NCBI RefSeq assembly: GCF_019263745.1
Contig: NZ_CP077107.1
Span: forward strand, 434,001 to 498,000
Direction: 5' to 3'
DNA from: Methanospirillum hungatei
GTDB taxonomy: Archaea > Halobacteriota > Methanomicrobia > Methanomicrobiales > Methanospirillaceae
DNA length: 64,000 bases
Under the pieces are notes generated by a model, which was not told where the DNA came from, made no database searches, and saw only the letters and a list, made by a program, of their open reading frames with translations. Both the position numbers and the translations under genes were made by a program. Positions 1 to 8,625 of the stretch are shown piece by piece (the first letter of the stretch is position 1; each line of letters starts with the position of its first letter).

Positions 1-1
1 T

Positions 2-1021
2 TTTTCTTCCCGGTTTTCTTCTTCTATTGTAGTCAAGGGAGATTTTATCCCATTCAAAGATGCGATGGACACTATCGGTATTGAGACAGGTAAGGCAATT
101 TCAGCAGTTAATAAGGAGATTGAAGCACTGCAGACAAATATGGAGGAAACAAATGCAAGTTCTGAAGAAATATCATCAGGAACTCATGTTCTGGCACAAA
201 ATGCCACGCAGGTCAGTGATTTATCTGATAAATCATCCCAAGGAATTATGCAGATTCTTCAGGCTATGAATGATCTTGCATCCGCTGTTTCATCTGTTGC
301 ATCCGAGACAACCGATGTTGCAGGTCTTACTCAGAAAACCAATGAGTTATCTGTTGAAGGGACTAGACTGGTAGAACGAACTGATGAGGGAATGACCAGT
401 ATTAAGAATTCATTTGAAGAAACGAACCAAGTTGTCAAAGAAATTGATGCTCAAATGGGTGAAATCGGTTCCATTGTAGAAGTAATTGGTGGTATTGCTG
501 ACCAAACAAATTTACTCGCATTAAATGCAGCAATTGAAGCAGCACGGGCGGGAGATGCAGGATTAGGATTTGCAGTAGTTGCAAATGAAGTAAAAACACT
601 CGCAGAAGAGTCACGCGTATCTGCAGAAAAAATTGGCGGTTTAATTGATATACTTCAAAGAAAGTCTAAAAATGTAACAAGTTCAATGAACAAATCTCTC
701 GGGGATGTAGAATCCGGTGATTACGCAGTCAAAGAAATGATGAAAATATTCACTCAGATTGCAGAATCAATAGAGAATGCTTCAAGAAGAGTAAGTGATG
801 TTGCAGCAAATACTCAGGAACAAGCAGCTTCAGTTGAGGAAATAACTGCAAGTGTTCATGAACTGGAAAAAATAGCAACAGAAAGTTCTCAAGAAGCCTT
901 ATCTGCATCAAGTGCCACCGAACAGATCAGTTCATCAATTGATCTAGTAACTAAAGCGATTACTGAAGCAAATATTTCAATACAAAAAATTTCTACCGAA
1001 ATGGGAAAATTCTCTTTATAA
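2..1021 (+). CDS. Methyl-accepting chemotaxis protein, C-terminal part (5' end outside window)
   Basis: The reading frame is open from the left edge, so this is the C-terminal ~339 residues of a larger receptor; the ATG at 65 is internal, not a start. The part seen is the cytoplasmic signalling region of a chemoreceptor: a long heptad-rich coiled coil around the family hairpin tip, with QTNLLALNAAIEAARAGD at about 508-561 and VVANEVKTLAEESR just after it. The family binds CheW and CheA and controls the archaellum through CheY. Repeated Glu/Gln-Ser-Ala-Ser stretches on both arms are typical methylation regions. No other che gene lies in this window, so the receptor is either distant from its partners or belongs to a cluster to the left. 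The sensory domain is not visible. Confidence 0.93.
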   Translation, partial: FSSRFSSSIVVKGDFIPFKDAMDTIGIETGKAISAVNKEIEALQTNMEETNASSEEISSGTHVLAQNATQVSDLSDKSSQGIMQILQAMNDLASAVSSVASETTDVAGLTQKTNELSVEGTRLVERTDEGMTSIKNSFEETNQVVKEIDAQMGEIGSIVEVIGGIADQTNLLALNAAIEAARAGDAGLGFAVVANEVKTLAEESRVSAEKIGGLIDILQRKSKNVTSSMNKSLGDVESGDYAVKEMMKIFTQIAESIENASRRVSDVAANTQEQAASVEEITASVHELEKIATESSQEALSASSATEQISSSIDLVTKAITEANISIQKISTEMGKFSL

Positions 1022-1029
1022 TTTTTTTT
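1022..1029 (+). terminator. Oligo-T transcription terminator after the chemoreceptor
   Basis: Eight consecutive T residues follow the stop codon immediately. Archaeal RNA polymerase commonly terminates at such U-tracts without needing a hairpin. Assignment is from position and composition only. Confidence 0.4.
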
Positions 1030-1385
1030 AAAGATATCTCAAGACTTATTCTCCATCTAACAATTGAAATTTTTAGATTAAAAATTAATAATTTATAGCT
1101 ATAAAATCATCATTTATTTATATCGATTGAATTTTTTTCCAACTTAAATATATATGTAATTTTATGTGTGGTAAAATGATGCGAAAAAAATAAAATCAAT
1201 ATTGATCAATTACTCAAAAAAATATGATCTTCTAGATCAAAACCTCTCAGTCACAAACATTTATGTGATAGGGAGTGAGAATACCCCAAATGAAATGAGT
1301 ATACTACACAAGGACTCATAACACATTACTATGATATATTCGTGATATTATTACCGGTTCCATTTGTAATAGATTGATTTCCATC
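1030..1385. other. AT-rich intergenic region upstream of the binding-protein/sensor operon
   Basis: About 350 bases hold no convincing gene. A TATA-like stretch (TTAAATATATATG, about 1144-1156) could serve the operon that begins at 1386. Two short dyads lie downstream of it: ATTGATCAAT at 1201-1210 and TGATCT-TCT-AGATCA at 1225-1239. They could be operator sites, but at this base composition short palindromes also arise by chance. Confidence 0.35.
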
Positions 1386-2405
1386 ATGAAAAAGATATTA
1401 TTCCTCTGTTTATTGATTTTATACACCATTGCATTGACATTGCCGGTTGAAGGAGCTACAGCAACCCCTATACCTCCAATAAAAATTCATACAGGTGACT
1501 GGGATTCAATCAAATTAACAAACGCTATTGCAAAATATATTCTGGAGTTCGGATATGGATATGAGATTAGAATACATCCAACTCCGGAGAAAACTCTGTC
1601 TGATGATCTCTCATCCGGCGAGGTTGATGTAAGTTTTGAAGTATGGAAAGAAAACCATCCTGCTACTCTTGAAAGAAAAATCAACACTGGAGAAATCATT
1701 GATTTAGGATCGATATATTCTCACGCATCTCAATATTTTATTATCCCAAAATGGGTTGCTGAGTCCCATAATATCTCAAGACTGGAACAGATGAAAGATT
1801 ATTGGTACTTTTTTAAAGATCCAGAAAACCATCATATGGGTCTTTTTTATCCTGGGCTTATTTCATGGTTTGTCCATGATACGAATATTGAGAAACTTAA
1901 AGCCTATGGATTAACTCCATTTTTTAATTCCATAACTATGCCTTCTGGAAGGTCATATGAAGCATCTTTTATGAAGGCAGCAATGAATAATCAAACAATA
2001 TTTGGTCATTACTGGTCACCGAGCACAGTAATGGGACTTGATTATTGGACTATCTTAAAAGAACCTGAACTATTTGAAGAATGTTCATATAATGCATCTT
2101 CATTAAATGAGACATCGCTCTTGTTATGCCCGTTTAAAGATGCACGTGTACACAAATTAGTTCATCCTGGATTAATTGGCTCTGCACCAGATATTATTTC
2201 ATTTATTGAGAAATTTTCGCCAGGTACCAAAGAGATCAGTGAAATCCTCGCATATGGGTATCTCCATTCAATTGATGACTATGATAATTTGGCCCAATTA
2301 TATCTAAAAAAATATCCCGATAAATGGAAAAACTGGATTCCATCAGATAAAATAGAAAAAATATCCACCTCTTTAAATCAAAACGGAGAGATGGTTTCGA
2401 AATGA
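1386..2405 (+). CDS. OpuAC-like substrate-binding protein (glycine betaine/choline family)
   Basis: A secreted solute-binding protein of about 339 residues. The ATG at 1386 is preferred over a TTG at 1374 because it gives a clean signal peptide (MKK followed by a hydrophobic stretch ending near VEGA). The mature part has the look of the OpuAC/ProX family: HTGDWDSIKLTNAIAKYILE near the start, a VDVSFEVWKENHP segment, and later a GHYWSPS segment resembling ligand-loop motifs. The family usually delivers quaternary amines to an ABC permease, but no permease or ATPase gene lies beside it. Instead its stop codon overlaps the start of a membrane sensor (ATGA, 2402-2405). I infer that it acts as a ligand-binding partner of that sensor. 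The ligand cannot be read from sequence. Confidence 0.78.
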   Translation: MKKILFLCLLILYTIALTLPVEGATATPIPPIKIHTGDWDSIKLTNAIAKYILEFGYGYEIRIHPTPEKTLSDDLSSGEVDVSFEVWKENHPATLERKINTGEIIDLGSIYSHASQYFIIPKWVAESHNISRLEQMKDYWYFFKDPENHHMGLFYPGLISWFVHDTNIEKLKAYGLTPFFNSITMPSGRSYEASFMKAAMNNQTIFGHYWSPSTVMGLDYWTILKEPELFEECSYNASSLNETSLLLCPFKDARVHKLVHPGLIGSAPDIISFIEKFSPGTKEISEILAYGYLHSIDDYDNLAQLYLKKYPDKWKNWIPSDKIEKISTSLNQNGEMVSK

Positions 2406-4450
2406 CTCATCTTTCCCTCCGGACCAAAATTTTACTCTCGATACTCATACCTTTTTTTATTGCTCTCCTTATTCTGACAATTAGTGGCTTTTCCGTTATT
2501 GATACCGGTGTTAAAAAAATCGTATCTGATCAGCAGGTGTCCATTGCAGAATTGATTGCTTCACGGATGAATGACAATTTGGAGAAATATGCTCGTTTAT
2601 TACATTCTTTTTTTCCTCCCCCCCATAAAAAAATAAATGAATTAATCTTAAATCAAACCATAAAAGAATTTGAAGAGTCAAATCTGAATCTCATTTTTGA
2701 TCAGGGAATTTTACTATATGATGAAAATGGATCTATCATTATACAATCACATGGAACACCTGTTGTTGAGTCATTATCTCCTTCGATTATATATTCTTTA
2801 AAAACTTCTAGAAATTATTACTATTCTTCATTGAATATTAAAAATGAGATACAATACATCTCTTTATTTGTCCCTATTTTTTCCGATTCAGACGGGTTAC
2901 TATATATCATCGAAGGCAAATTTTCTCCAGAATATTCAATTTTTGGTTCGATGCTCGTTGATGTTCTCGAAGTCAGAAAAGGAACAACAGGATATGCAAT
3001 ACTAATTGACCAATCTGGAAATATTATTTATAAAAGGTTTATTGGGGATTTGTATGATGAGGGAGATATATCCCTTATTAAACAGTTTTCTAATTCTGAC
3101 CAAAATTCTCCTTCATCTATTATTTTTTATAATAATATTTCCGAAAAGGAAGAGTATGCAGGATATAGTCCTATTCCCGGAACTAGTTGGGGAGTTATTG
3201 CGAGAGAAGACAGAGATGTACTCTATCGTGATTTAAATTATCATTATTTCTTAACTATTTTATTAATATTTACAACCATTTGTTTCACTCTTTTTTTGAT
3301 ATATCTGTTAATTCACTCATTTCTAAAACCGTTATCTTTATTAATTTCCCGGATTAGGGATATTGAAAAGGGGAATTTTGATCTGATACCTGTTCCAGAA
3401 TCCGAAGACGAAGTAGGAGTATTGGCACACCGGTTTAATCAAATGGTCCATTCTTTAAAAGAATCATTTGAAAAATTAGAGACTGCAAAAAGACGGTACT
3501 GGTTGATTCTTGATCAATCCTATGATGGTTTCATTCTTATACGTCCCCAATCTTATGAAATATTAGAGACAAACCGGATGGCAAGAGAAATTACTGGCTT
3601 TTCTGATATCGAAATGTCTCAACTTAATTTCACATCATTACTTTTTGAACCAGAAAAATCCCCGTTTTTTGATGCTGTTTCAGAAATTTCTTCAGAGGGT
3701 ATGAAAACAGAATTGATGGCTCAATTGTTGAAAAAAGATAATACAATAATTACTGTTGATATTACACTCATTAAGATTAGAATAGATGATAAAATAAAAA
3801 TTCAGGTTACTATAAGAGATATTACAAAAAAAATTGCAGCAGAAAATGAAAGTAAAGAGAAAACTAAAGAATTGAATCGGTTTTTCTCGCTTAATCTAGA
3901 TTTACTAGCCATATTAGATATTGAAAGGAGATTTAAACGATTGAATCCTGAATGGACCTTACTGACTGGATATTCAACGGATGAATTATTATCTATGTCT
4001 CTATCTGATTTGATTCATCCGGATGACAGAGATATTACAATTCTACGAATTCTTTCATTAAAAGTAAATTCGTATCCATTAGATACCTCCAATCGAATCA
4101 GATGTAAGGATAACACATACCGATGGATTGAATGGCGTATTGTCAGGTATGATGATCTTATTTACACTGCTGCACGTGATATCACCGAACGAAAGGAAGC
4201 TGACGAAAAAATTCAATCCGGAGTACAGATGCTTGCACAAACTCAGGAGACGTTGGCAACATTAAATGATCAAATAAGAAATCCGCTCTCTATTATCATG
4301 ATATATACTGAAGAATGTGAGGAAATGAACGGGAAAAAAATCAGGGATGAAGTCATGAGAATTGATGCAATTATTGACACACTGGATAAAGGGTGGATCC
4401 AATCTGATAAAGTGAGAAGAGTGATGCAAAAATATTTTGAAGAAAAATAA
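2402..4450 (+). CDS. Membrane sensor: dCache-like, HAMP, two PAS and a histidine-less kinase-like C-terminus
   Basis: A 682-residue membrane receptor, translationally coupled to the binding protein before it. Order: TM helix about 9-30; extracytoplasmic region about 35-278 with a Cache-like GTTGYAILIDQSGNII segment and a GTSWGVIAREDRD segment; second TM about 279-306; HAMP about 306-358; PAS about 366-475; PAS about 494-600 ending in RDITERK; then a short terminal domain of about 73 residues. That last domain reads LNDQIRNPL where histidine kinases have the H-box (typically SHELRNPL), so Asp-623 sits at the phospho-acceptor place. It continues to LDKGWIQSDKVR and stops. There is no ATPase domain. 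It therefore cannot be a conventional histidine kinase. Its output is unknown, and the same terminal domain recurs near 62380-62640. Confidence 0.85.
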   Translation: MTHLSLRTKILLSILIPFFIALLILTISGFSVIDTGVKKIVSDQQVSIAELIASRMNDNLEKYARLLHSFFPPPHKKINELILNQTIKEFEESNLNLIFDQGILLYDENGSIIIQSHGTPVVESLSPSIIYSLKTSRNYYYSSLNIKNEIQYISLFVPIFSDSDGLLYIIEGKFSPEYSIFGSMLVDVLEVRKGTTGYAILIDQSGNIIYKRFIGDLYDEGDISLIKQFSNSDQNSPSSIIFYNNISEKEEYAGYSPIPGTSWGVIAREDRDVLYRDLNYHYFLTILLIFTTICFTLFLIYLLIHSFLKPLSLLISRIRDIEKGNFDLIPVPESEDEVGVLAHRFNQMVHSLKESFEKLETAKRRYWLILDQSYDGFILIRPQSYEILETNRMAREITGFSDIEMSQLNFTSLLFEPEKSPFFDAVSEISSEGMKTELMAQLLKKDNTIITVDITLIKIRIDDKIKIQVTIRDITKKIAAENESKEKTKELNRFFSLNLDLLAILDIERRFKRLNPEWTLLTGYSTDELLSMSLSDLIHPDDRDITILRILSLKVNSYPLDTSNRIRCKDNTYRWIEWRIVRYDDLIYTAARDITERKEADEKIQSGVQMLAQTQETLATLNDQIRNPLSIIMIYTEECEEMNGKKIRDEVMRIDAIIDTLDKGWIQSDKVRRVMQKYFEEK

Positions 4451-4455
4451 AAAAT

Positions 4456-6855
4456 TTAGATGAGATTAAATGCAGAAACCGATTGATTCATAGAAGAAGG
4501 AAGATTGGGTGGTAATAACGAGATATCCAACGTCTCATCTAAAACTTCGTCAATAGACTCTACCATGACAAAAGTTAATTCTTGTAAGACATCTAATGGT
4601 ATTTCTTCAAGGTCTACCGAATTCTCTTTAGGCAGAATAATTTTAGTTATTCCAGCCCGGTGAGCAGCTAGGATTTTTTCTTTAATACCCCCGACCGGTA
4701 ATACAGAACCACTTAAAGTAATCTCACCAGTTAAAGCAAGTCTTGTATCTACAGGTTTTCCAGTAATTAATGAGGCCAGAGCAGTGAAGAGAGTAATTCC
4801 TGCAGATGGGCCATCTTTAGGGGTAGAACCTGATGGAACATGAATATGAACATCACGATTCATAAAGTCAATATGAGGAGTTGTATGTGCGAATCGGGAT
4901 CGTATCAGACTCATGGAAATGTTTGCCGATTCTTTCATGACTTCACCTAATTGACCTGTAAGGGTTAATTTTCCTGTCCCTGGCATAAATGTTGCTTCAA
5001 TAAAGAGTATATCACCACCTATAGGAGTCCATGCCAATCCGGTTGCGACTCCTGGTACGGCGATTTTCTTTGCACATTCATGCCTGCGAATTTCTTTTCC
5101 CAAAATATCGTGCAACATATCTGGAGTAATTTTGCATGGAAGATTCCATTTTTCTGATACAATTTTCTCAGAAATATATCTGGAGATTTGGTCAAGTTGT
5201 TTTTTAAGTCCTCTTACTCCTGCTTCATGAGTATATTTATCAATTATTAACCGTAAAGTAGCATCTTCAATAGTAATTTTTTCATTATGCAGACCATGTT
5301 CAGATAACGATTTAGGGACTAAATGTTCTTTTCCAATAAAGAACATCTCTTGTTTTGTATAACTGGATATTTCTATTACTTCCAGCCGATCAAGTAATGG
5401 TGGTGGTATTGTTGATGTAGTATTTGCTGTAGCAATAAAGAATACGTCTGAAAGATCGTAGGGCAATTCAAGATAATGATCTGAGAAGCTATTGTTTTGC
5501 TCAGGATCCAAAACTTCAAGAAGTGCACTTGCCGGATCTCCTGAATAAGATACACCCAGTTTATCAATCTCATCTAAAACAAAAACAGGATTTTTTGTCC
5601 CTGCTCGTCTGATACCTTGAATAATTCTTCCTGGAAGTGCTCCAACATAGGTTCTTCTATGTCCACGTATTTCTGATTCATCTTTGATTCCTCCAAGACT
5701 TATCCTAATGTATTCTCTTCCAAGAGCCTCTGCTATACTTTTCCCAAGGCTAGTTTTACCAGTTCCTGGTGGTCCTACTAATAACAGAATAGATCCTTGT
5801 TTTTCCTGTTTTAATTTCAAGACTGCAAGATGTTCAATAATTCGGTTTTTTACTTTGTTCAGTCCAAAATGATTACAATTTAGAATATTTCTGGTTTTTT
5901 GAATGTCAATAGATTTCTTCTCATTCAAAACCCAGGGCAAATCTAGTAGAAGGTCAAGATAATTCCGAATTATTGGACTTTCATGGCTTTGAGAACCATT
6001 TATTTCCAATTTTTTTACTTCAGTGTTCGCTCTTTTTTTGACATCATCAGGCATTGATGAACGGTTAATTCTCTCTTGATAACCACTATCTCCTGATTCA
6101 GCGCCATTAATCTCATTAAGTTCTTCTTCAATAGCCTTCATCTGCTCCCGTAACATAGTTTCGCGGTTAATTCTGGCTGATTTCTCTGAAACTTTTTTTG
6201 TTAATTCTATCCGGAAATGAATATTTTCTTTACAATCTATCAGCAATTTGAGAAATCTTAAATACCTTGTACGGAGTGAATCAATCTCTAGAAGAATTTG
6301 TTTTTCTGCAAGAGAAACCGGAAGGAATGGCAAAACAAAACCGATGATACTTTCTATTGATTCCATCTTATCAATTGGGCCGGTGAATTGTTCTGACCCA
6401 GTAAAATTCATGCTGATATCATGTATTGTATTTCGTATCTCTTCTCGTACAGACCATTTTTCTGAGTCATATATGTCAACAATATCTCTTCTTTCAGAGA
6501 TTTCTGCAAAAAATCCTAAATCATTTTGGGTAATAGAATCTATATGAACTCTTGATTTTGCTTTTATACTTAGTAGGTATCCCTCATCTGTTTTATGAAT
6601 ACTTATAATCTCTAAAAGATTTCCTGTTGTATAAAGTGAACTTTTAGAGATGTCCGAAGAATTTAATTGTTCCTGAACTGTCAGACCTATTGGATAAATC
6701 TCACTGGTTTTTTTGATCTCCTCTAAAAGATATTTACCGGTTGCATAATCGACAAGAATTTTGGTTTGGATGTTTGGATAAATTACCGTATTAATGAGGG
6801 GAATAACATAATGTTTGTTTTTATTTTCCAGTTTTTCTGTTTGAATTAAATCCAT
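4456..6855 (-). CDS. lon: ATP-dependent Lon protease, bacterial LonA type
   Basis: A soluble AAA+ serine protease of 799 residues that unfolds and degrades damaged or regulatory proteins. The N-terminal substrate-binding domain starts at [12 protein letters not shown]. The ATPase module has Walker [10 protein letters not shown] and Walker [10 protein letters not shown], and the C-terminal protease domain has PKDGPSAG with catalytic Ser about 684 and the Lys of GGIKEK about 727. The N-terminal domain and the absence of transmembrane helices make this LonA, whereas the usual archaeal enzyme is the membrane-anchored LonB, so an origin by transfer from bacteria is likely. The ATG at 6855 is chosen over an in-frame TTG at 6864. 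It lies just behind a marR gene on the same strand and probably shares its transcript. Confidence 0.95.
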   Translation of the reverse strand: MDLIQTEKLENKNKHYVIPLINTVIYPNIQTKILVDYATGKYLLEEIKKTSEIYPIGLTVQEQLNSSDISKSSLYTTGNLLEIISIHKTDEGYLLSIKAKSRVHIDSITQNDLGFFAEISERRDIVDIYDSEKWSVREEIRNTIHDISMNFTGSEQFTGPIDKMESIESIIGFVLPFLPVSLAEKQILLEIDSLRTRYLRFLKLLIDCKENIHFRIELTKKVSEKSARINRETMLREQMKAIEEELNEINGAESGDSGYQERINRSSMPDDVKKRANTEVKKLEINGSQSHESPIIRNYLDLLLDLPWVLNEKKSIDIQKTRNILNCNHFGLNKVKNRIIEHLAVLKLKQEKQGSILLLVGPPGTGKTSLGKSIAEALGREYIRISLGGIKDESEIRGHRRTYVGALPGRIIQGIRRAGTKNPVFVLDEIDKLGVSYSGDPASALLEVLDPEQNNSFSDHYLELPYDLSDVFFIATANTTSTIPPPLLDRLEVIEISSYTKQEMFFIGKEHLVPKSLSEHGLHNEKITIEDATLRLIIDKYTHEAGVRGLKKQLDQISRYISEKIVSEKWNLPCKITPDMLHDILGKEIRRHECAKKIAVPGVATGLAWTPIGGDILFIEATFMPGTGKLTLTGQLGEVMKESANISMSLIRSRFAHTTPHIDFMNRDVHIHVPSGSTPKDGPSAGITLFTALASLITGKPVDTRLALTGEITLSGSVLPVGGIKEKILAAHRAGITKIILPKENSVDLEEIPLDVLQELTFVMVESIDEVLDETLDISLLPPNLPSSMNQSVSAFNLI

Positions 6856-6875
6856 AATAATCAATTAGTTTGAAT

Positions 6876-6885
6876 TTACCTAACT
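6876..6885 (-). promoter_or_regulatory. Possible MarR half-site in front of lon
   Basis: The plus-strand sequence TTACCTAACT in the marR-lon gap repeats the TTTACCTAA arm of the palindrome in front of marR (7341-7355). It could be a second binding half-site for the MarR protein. The match is only about nine bases in AT-rich DNA, so this is a weak call. Confidence 0.25.
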
Positions 6886-6902
6886 TTTAGATTAAAAAAT
6901 TT

Positions 6903-7322
6903 TTACCTTACTTTTCTGAGAATTTCAATGAGAAGTTCAATTTCCTGGTTGTCAAGTGATCCCACAAGTCGTTGAATGACCTGATGTAACGCATATTGTT
7001 CAGCTCTTGCGATATTTTCTCCTTTTTTTGTTAAACGAATATACTGAATTCTGCCATCATGAGGACACGGCTCTCTGAAAACACAATCCAACCGAGATAA
7101 TTTATTTATCATTTCTGTTATCGTAGGTTTGGAGTTTTGAGTGATTTCTGCAAGTTTACTGAATGTAAGAGATCCATTTTCATCGATCTTTTTCAGATAG
7201 AATATTTGTTTCATCGTAATATCTGATACTGCACATTCAGATAAGATGCCACATGAGCACTCTGATTTCATTCTGATCAAATGATCAAATATCTGAAATA
7301 AATGCTCTTCAAAGTCACACAT
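6903..7322 (-). CDS. MarR-family transcriptional regulator, cysteine-rich
   Basis: A winged-helix DNA-binding protein of about 139 residues. The helix-turn-helix region is LTFSKLAEITQNSKPTITEM and the wing carries the family DGR signature (CPHDGRIQYIRLT). The start could be the ATG at 7322 or a GTG at 7334. The N-terminal part contains SECSCGILSEC, and two more cysteines sit just before the wing (C84 and C90, numbered from the GTG). This pattern suggests a metal site or a thiol redox switch, an inference from spacing only. The gene precedes lon on the same strand with a short gap. A palindrome upstream suggests autoregulation. Confidence 0.85.
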   Translation of the reverse strand: MCDFEEHLFQIFDHLIRMKSECSCGILSECAVSDITMKQIFYLKKIDENGSLTFSKLAEITQNSKPTITEMINKLSRLDCVFREPCPHDGRIQYIRLTKKGENIARAEQYALHQVIQRLVGSLDNQEIELLIEILRKVR

Positions 7323-7340
7323 GATACACAGCACTCTTAG

Positions 7341-7366
7341 TTAGGTTTTACCTAATGATAAATATT
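7341..7366 (-). promoter_or_regulatory. marR promoter with overlapping palindrome (putative autoregulatory operator)
   Basis: TTAGGT-TTT-ACCTAA at 7341-7355 is a perfect dyad with six-base arms. On the minus strand it follows immediately after a TATA-like AATATTTATC (about 7356-7366) and lies just before the expected start of transcription of the marR gene. A repressor bound here would block initiation, as is usual for MarR proteins. No binding data are implied. Confidence 0.5.
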
Positions 7367-7490
7367 CTCTATTCATATTAAATGGAAAAAATGTTTTTTT
7401 AAAACCTATCTCTTATGAACCTGTTGGATATTTAGCAAATCCCACTTTTATCTTTTAATGATCCTGATGAAATATAAAGCGGAATTTTGA

Positions 7491-8441
7491 TTATTTCCGC
7501 AGGATTATTTCCCCTGGTTCAATGTATTCTCCTGCACCTATCATCCATGTGCCATCAATATCCTGCACATAACTAATCTTCAGATCAGTGAGATTGGAAA
7601 ATGGATTCACGGAATAATAATCGGTTATTCCTCCACCCGATTTTGCTTTTGCGAGAAATGCCTTTACATGCTGAAGTCCTACGATATCGGTGGCATTAAT
7701 ACGGTTTACCCCGATCTGATCCTTGCGATAAGGCCAGGCAAGAACCGTTCCATTATAATCATATGCAAAAATGTAGAGATCGTCCTGAATAAATGAGCCA
7801 TTTAAGTCGTTAAACATGGCTAGAGCAGTCTTCTTGCCATTCTCTGTAACAAATTTTTTTGCACTTTGAACAAATTGTTGCAATTTTGGGGTAAGGATAT
7901 AATCTTCATCAGTATACATCCCGGCTCCTATCCAGTATGTCTCATCCACTGGACGAACATAGCTGATTTTTAATGTGCTTTGTTGTTCACCGGTGGGATA
8001 GGGATAATGATATAGGATGTATCCTCCACCCTGCTCTGCAAGAGCAATCTCAACTTTAGTATATGGTTTTCCTGATGCATCTACTATCGGAGTGAAATTT
8101 TCACCGACCATTTCTGGCTGAAAAGGTAGTGCAAGTGCAATGCCCGAATAATCAAGAGCATATACATAAATATCCTTTTGAACAAATTTGCCCAATTTAT
8201 TGTTAAATTCCTTCAATGCAATTAATTTTTCTTGTTTTTGTGCCCATTCTGCAGCAGCATCAACATATTCCTTTATTTCTTTGGAGGTGTTCGGAATTTT
8301 CAGGGATAGATTATTATTTTCTCCATTATTGATTGGGTCGGTAATATCTGATATGTTTTGAGCAGATGCATAAAAACAAAACAATACAAGAAATAAAAGC
8401 AATATTATCATAGAACCGATTTTTCCTGTCATCCATTTCAT
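7491..8441 (-). CDS. Secreted or membrane-anchored protein with two Cache domains
   Basis: About 316 residues. The ATG at 8441 is chosen over a TTG at 8468 because it opens directly into a signal peptide or anchor (MKWMTGKIGSMIILLLFLVLF ending near ASAQ). The rest is two tandem Cache_2-like modules of roughly 120 residues each. The repeats correspond: VQKDIYVYALDYSGIALALPF with IQDDLYIFAYDYNGTVLAWPY, and YWIGAGMYTDE with WMIGAGEYIEP. Cache domains normally form the outer sensing part of chemoreceptors and kinases and bind small organic ligands. Here no cytoplasmic output domain is present, so the protein may be a free ligand-binding or accessory protein. It lies on the same strand just after the antiporter gene at 8626-10743. 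Confidence 0.8.
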   Translation of the reverse strand: MKWMTGKIGSMIILLLFLVLFCFYASAQNISDITDPINNGENNNLSLKIPNTSKEIKEYVDAAAEWAQKQEKLIALKEFNNKLGKFVQKDIYVYALDYSGIALALPFQPEMVGENFTPIVDASGKPYTKVEIALAEQGGGYILYHYPYPTGEQQSTLKISYVRPVDETYWIGAGMYTDEDYILTPKLQQFVQSAKKFVTENGKKTALAMFNDLNGSFIQDDLYIFAYDYNGTVLAWPYRKDQIGVNRINATDIVGLQHVKAFLAKAKSGGGITDYYSVNPFSNLTDLKISYVQDIDGTWMIGAGEYIEPGEIILRK

Positions 8442-8625
8442 ATGTTGTATATGGATGAATGGTATCAATTAAGATACCGGTTTTACAAATTATGGATAGT
8501 AACCCATATCTAATTATAATACTTTTGATATAACCTAGAATTGATTAAGAAAAGTAACAATATTGGTTGAATTTTCATGTGAATTTTCTAAAAGGGTGAT
8601 AACGAAATTGTTTAAATATGGATAT

